Assembly: GCA_021604885.1 (NCBI GenBank)
Contig: BQJV01000086.1
Coordinates: 1 to 9,755 of the forward strand
DNA from: Acidimicrobiales bacterium
GTDB lineage: Bacteria; Actinomycetota; Acidimicrobiia; Acidimicrobiales; Aldehydirespiratoraceae
DNA: 9,755 nucleotides
Direction of reading: 5' to 3'
Notes under the pieces: generated by a model
What the model saw: the letters and a program-made list of their open reading frames with translations, nothing else
Told to the model about the DNA's origin: nothing
Database searches by the model: none
Shown: positions 7,171 to 9,755 of the stretch, piece after piece
Numbering within the stretch: the stretch's first letter is position 1
How the letters are laid out: each line of letters opens with the position of its first letter
Translations under genes and position numbers: made by a program

Positions 7171-7216
7171 AACGGTCGAGCCGTGGGCGGATTCGCCCGC
7201 CCACGGCTCAGTCGTT
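7171..7216 (-). other. Strong intercistronic hairpin between binding-protein and permease genes
   Basis: A perfect 13-bp GC-rich inverted repeat (7178-7190 with 7197-7209) encloses a 6-nt loop. After a 3x3 mismatch the pairing resumes with aacg/cgtt at 7171-7174 and 7213-7216. It begins about 10 nt after the TAG of the binding-protein gene and ends about 55 nt before the permease start. No U-tract follows in either direction, so full intrinsic termination is unlikely. It more probably protects the 3' end of the binding-protein message or lets only some polymerases through, as known for other binding-protein operons (malE-malF type). Confidence 0.75.
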
Positions 7217-7226
7217 CAGTCTTGGA

Positions 7227-8600
7227 CTACCCGAGGGCGTTCCACTCTTCCTCGACGTTGTCGAGCATCTCTTCGAGAGTGATCGCGCCCGACACGTAGT
7301 CGGTGGGCTCACGCCAGAAGGCGCCTGCCCCGATCTCGCCCGGCATGAGGTCCGAACCGTCGAAACGGAACGGGCTCGCGCTCACCAGGATCTCGGCGAA
7401 CAGCTTCTCGAGGTCGTTCTCGTAGAGGCTCGTGTCGTGACCCGTGTTCGGCGACAGGTAGCCACCGAAGCCGGAAGCGACACGCCCGTTGGCGTGCTCG
7501 GCGCCACCGAGGTACTCGACGACGGCGTGGGACACGTCGTTGTCGGTGAAGGCGACGGCGTGGGTGCCCGCACCCAGCACGACGGTGCCGAACTCATCGG
7601 TGATGGTCGGGAGGTAGAAGGCGTTGACCGTGCCGTCGGCGCCGACGACGCCACCGTTCTCCGAGATCGGCGCGGCATAGAAGCTCGCCTGCTTGACCAT
7701 GGCGCAGTCGCCGGCAACGAGCGGGATCGACGCATCACGGAACTGTGTGGTGGCGATCTGATCGGTGCCGCCGAAGACGGCGCCTTCCTGGAACCAGATG
7801 TCGTTCACGAACTGGGCGACCTCGGCCACGGCAGGATCGTTGAACGGAATCTCGTGGTTGACCCACTGGTCGTAGACGTCGGCGCCCTGGAGACGCAGGA
7901 AGAAGTCCTCGAACCAGTCGGTGTAGTGCCAACCGGTGGCGTCGCCCGACTCCATGGCGATGCACCAGGGGGTGATGCCGTCGGCGATCATCTGGTCGGT
8001 CAGGGTGGTCATGGCGTCCCAGGTCTCCGGGATCTCGTAACCGTTGTCGGCGAAGACGCCCGTGTTGTACCAGACGAGGCTCTTCACATCGCCCTTGTTG
8101 GGCACACCACAGCGGGTGCCGTCACTGCCGGAACCGAGGTCCCACCAGGCGTCGTCGAACTGGCCGGCGAGCGTGTCCTGGGTCGACTGCGGGACCGGGA
8201 TGGCCGAACCCTCGTCGCAGAAGGTCCGCGTACGGCCCGGCTGCGGGATGATCACGACGTCCGGCGGGTCGCCGGCCTCGAGCGCGATGTTGAGCTCGGT
8301 CGTGGCGTCACGAGTGGCGTTGAGGTTGACCTCGAGCCCCGTCTCGTCGAGGAACGGCTGCAGGCCGGCGAGGAACGATTCGGCTTCCGTCGCCGTCTCC
8401 GGCGTCAGGATGTTGACGGTCTGGCCAGCGAAGCGACCTTCACCGTCATCGCCACCGTCATCGCCACCGTCATCGGCGCCATCGTCGCCGTCGGCCGGCG
8501 GGTTACCGGCCTCACTGTCGTCGTCATCACCGCACGCGGCGGCGATGAGCCCGAACGCCGCAAGCAATGCGACAAGCAGGAACCATCGAGATCTACGCAT
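7227..8600 (-). CDS. aglE: Alpha-glucoside ABC transporter substrate-binding lipoprotein (AglE-like)
   Basis: The 457-residue lipoprotein captures sugar outside the membrane and delivers it to the AglF/AglG pore. A lipoprotein signal peptide (MRRSRW, a hydrophobic core to about 20, then LIAAAC) puts the lipid-modified cysteine at C23. A tether of Asp and Gly follows (24-54). The mature domain has PWCIAMESGDATGWHYTDW (211-229) and FRFDGSDLMPGEIGAGAFW (411-429), both of which I recall as hallmarks of AglE proteins that bind maltose/trehalose/sucrose-type sugars. The nearby NKGDVKSLVWYNT and KQASF also fit. The start is ATG 8600, because a GGAGGAG ribosome site (8610-8616) lies 9 nt upstream and the lipoprotein signal begins here. 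An in-frame ATG at 8645 would add 15 residues and run through that ribosome site. It is the first transporter gene of the operon, behind its own promoter and operator. Confidence 0.93.
   Translation of the reverse strand: MRRSRWFLLVALLAAFGLIAAACGDDDDSEAGNPPADGDDGADDGGDDGGDDGEGRFAGQTVNILTPETATEAESFLAGLQPFLDETGLEVNLNATRDATTELNIALEAGDPPDVVIIPQPGRTRTFCDEGSAIPVPQSTQDTLAGQFDDAWWDLGSGSDGTRCGVPNKGDVKSLVWYNTGVFADNGYEIPETWDAMTTLTDQMIADGITPWCIAMESGDATGWHYTDWFEDFFLRLQGADVYDQWVNHEIPFNDPAVAEVAQFVNDIWFQEGAVFGGTDQIATTQFRDASIPLVAGDCAMVKQASFYAAPISENGGVVGADGTVNAFYLPTITDEFGTVVLGAGTHAVAFTDNDVSHAVVEYLGGAEHANGRVASGFGGYLSPNTGHDTSLYENDLEKLFAEILVSASPFRFDGSDLMPGEIGAGAFWREPTDYVSGAITLEEMLDNVEEEWNALG
8441..8476 (-). repeat. 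Three tandem 12-bp units in the aglE linker
   Basis: The unit caccgtcatcgc occurs at 8441-8452 and 8453-8464, with a third copy at 8465-8476 differing only in its last base. On the coding strand it encodes Gly-Asp-Asp-Gly repeats in the flexible tether just after the lipid anchor. Copies differ by whole codons, so gain or loss of units would lengthen or shorten the tether without breaking the frame. Confidence 0.85.
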
Positions 8601-8659
8601 TAGGAAGTACTCCTCCAGGTGGAAACAGATGCGCTGCCGGGGCATCGGACCACGGCGGC

Positions 8660-8673
8660 TGTAAGCGCTTACA
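8660..8673. promoter_or_regulatory. LacI-family operator O2 (binding-protein side)
   Basis: TGTAAGCGCTTACA is a perfect 14-bp palindrome with the central CG of LacI-family sites, and its inner 12 bases are identical to O1. It lies between lacI and aglE, about 7-20 nt after the predicted start of the aglE promoter, where a bound repressor would block initiation or elongation. The lacI-type gene ends only 34 bp away, which makes its product the likely ligand. Confidence 0.85.
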
Positions 8674-8686
8674 ACGCTTCTGCGAT

Positions 8687-8715
8687 ACGTTACGCGTCGG
8701 CACGGGTCACGTCAA
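8687..8715 (-). promoter_or_regulatory. Promoter of the aglEFG operon, -35 inside the end of lacI
   Basis: On the minus strand TTGACG (8710-8715) and TAACGT (8687-8692) are exactly 17 nt apart, with five of six -35 bases matching consensus and a TAnnnT -10. The -35 box is also the last two sense codons (Leu-Thr) of the lacI-type gene. The start would fall near 8680, just ahead of operator O2, giving a leader of about 80 nt. Confidence 0.6.
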
Positions 8716-9744
8716 CGAGTTCGACGCTCCGCGCGGTGGTGCCGTCGTCGAGCGGACGACAAGCTCGACCGGCACGACCTCGACACCGTCCGGTCCGTCG
8801 CCCGCGACATGGTCGAGGAGACAGCGGGCGGCGCGGGCCCCGATATCGGTGACCGGCTGACGCATCGTGGTCAGGCCGAACGTGGCGGCGAGGTCGTCGT
8901 CGTCGAATCCCATCAGGCTGATGTCGCCGGGCACGGTGAGGCCACGCGCCGCGGCGGTGACGAGGGCGCCGAGCGCCATGCGATCCGACATGCAGAAGAC
9001 GGCGGTCGGCGGGTCGGCGAGGTCGAGCAGTTCGGCCATGGCCGCGGCCCCACCATCGACCGCGAACGCTCCGTCCGCGCACAGCGCCGGCTCCGGCTCG
9101 ATTCCAGCGGACTCGAGTGCCTCCCGCCAGCCCCGCTCCCGGCGTTGGGCGACCGGGGACACCGTCGTCGTCGGGGGCGCCCCGCCCAGCACACCGATCC
9201 GACGGTGACCGAGATCGAGAAGATGCTCGACAGCCATGCGCGCTGTCCCGACATTGTCGATGGCGACACCGGGGATCGCGTCGAGAATCTCTCCGACCGA
9301 CACGACCGGCACACCGAGTCGATCGAGGAGGGCCGACTGCGCCGTGTCCATGCTCAGGTCGATCAGCAACGCGCCGTCGACCCGGCGCCCGAACGCGCGG
9401 GACCGGGTCAGGAAGGACTCGAGCGACGCCACGTCGTGCACCGATGCGACCAGGAGATCGAAGCCGGCTTCGGATAGAACGGGGACCGCGCCGCTCACGA
9501 CCTGATCGGCGTACCAGGTGCCGAAGAGCGGTGCGACCAGACCGATCGTCATGGTGCGGCCGCTGGCGAGGCTCGACGCCTGCGGGTCGATCTCGTAGCG
9601 CAGCGCGTCCGCGGCGGCCTCGACCCGTGCACGGGTGTCGGGCGCGACGTTCGGCAGCCCGCGCAGCGCTCGCGACACGGTGGCCACGGAGACCTCCGAC
9701 GCCGTGGCGACATCCTCGATCGTCGGTCGCCGGCCGCTCGCCAT
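8707..9744 (-). CDS. LacI/GalR-family transcriptional regulator of the alpha-glucoside transporter
   Basis: The 345-residue cytoplasmic regulator is complete. The N-terminal helix-turn-helix (8-27, TIEDVATASEVSVATVSRAL) is of LacI type. It is followed by the hinge region (about 50-63, ending SLASGRT) and a periplasmic-binding-protein-like sugar-sensing domain from IGLVAP (67-72). Typical family markers are AVEHLLDLGHRRIGVLGG (171-188), FCMSDRMALGAL (250-261) and VPGDISLMGFDDDDLA (271-286). It lies just upstream of aglE in the same direction and faces two copies of a LacI-type operator in the window, so it probably represses the transporter until a sugar is bound. The inducer is not visible from sequence. 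The ATG at 9744 is only 11 nt from the window edge, with no clear ribosome site, but the N-terminus fits the family well. Its own promoter is outside the window. Confidence 0.94.
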   Translation of the reverse strand: MASGRRPTIEDVATASEVSVATVSRALRGLPNVAPDTRARVEAAADALRYEIDPQASSLASGRTMTIGLVAPLFGTWYADQVVSGAVPVLSEAGFDLLVASVHDVASLESFLTRSRAFGRRVDGALLIDLSMDTAQSALLDRLGVPVVSVGEILDAIPGVAIDNVGTARMAVEHLLDLGHRRIGVLGGAPPTTTVSPVAQRRERGWREALESAGIEPEPALCADGAFAVDGGAAAMAELLDLADPPTAVFCMSDRMALGALVTAAARGLTVPGDISLMGFDDDDLAATFGLTTMRQPVTDIGARAARCLLDHVAGDGPDGVEVVPVELVVRSTTAPPRGASNSLT

Positions 9745-9755
9745 GTCAGCCCACG

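Noticed and set aside
7437..8603. Long plus-strand open frame (388 codons) opposite the binding-protein gene
   Set aside because: Antisense shadow in high-GC DNA; the minus frame is a well-supported AglE-like protein with signal peptide and family motifs.
8601..8645. In-frame upstream ATG (8645) that would extend the binding protein by 15 residues
   Set aside because: It puts the strong GGAGGAG ribosome site inside the coding region and adds a charged stretch before a typical lipoprotein signal peptide; start at 8600 is preferred.

Overview
The window is high-GC DNA, probably from an actinobacterium. The truncated RpoB is actinobacterial in type, and its lineage-specific stretches and the acidic, high-GC proteins fit Acidimicrobiia (Ilumatobacter/Iamia-like) best. 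That placement is a judgement from memory, not from a search. No RNA genes, IS elements, CRISPR arrays or phage genes were seen.

Layout. (1) 1-1599, minus strand: the first 533 codons of rpoB, cut by the window edge. (2) 1600-1896: a leader/promoter region with two tandem housekeeping-type promoters and a small leader hairpin. (3) 1897-3171, minus: a membrane-anchored protein with three cysteine-paired modules that resemble the neocarzinostatin apoprotein fold. (4) 3172-3282: a compact divergent control region with a LacI-family operator. (5) 3283-4491, plus: an ABC transporter ATPase of the MalK/UgpC/AglK type. (6) 9744-4513, minus, in order of transcription: a LacI-family regulator, an AglE-like lipoprotein binding protein, an unusually long AglF-like permease and an AglG-like permease. 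The ATPase and the last permease converge, with 21 bp between their stop codons.

How it works together. The binding protein, two permeases and ATPase make a complete importer of the CUT1 type. Motifs in the binding protein point to alpha-glucosides (maltose, trehalose or sucrose class). The same 12-bp palindrome, GTAAGCGCTTAC, lies in front of the binding-protein operon and in front of the separately placed ATPase gene. In both places it sits on or just after a recognisable promoter. The neighbouring lacI-type gene is the obvious candidate regulator, so the ATPase and the rest of the transporter appear to be tied together by a shared operator rather than by one operon. A strong hairpin after the binding-protein gene probably lets that protein be made in excess over the permeases.

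The least ordinary elements are the three-module neocarzinostatin-like surface protein between rpoB and the transporter, possibly sharing the same operator, the extra membrane segments inside the AglF-like permease, and a long acidic insert in the C-terminal domain of the ATPase.
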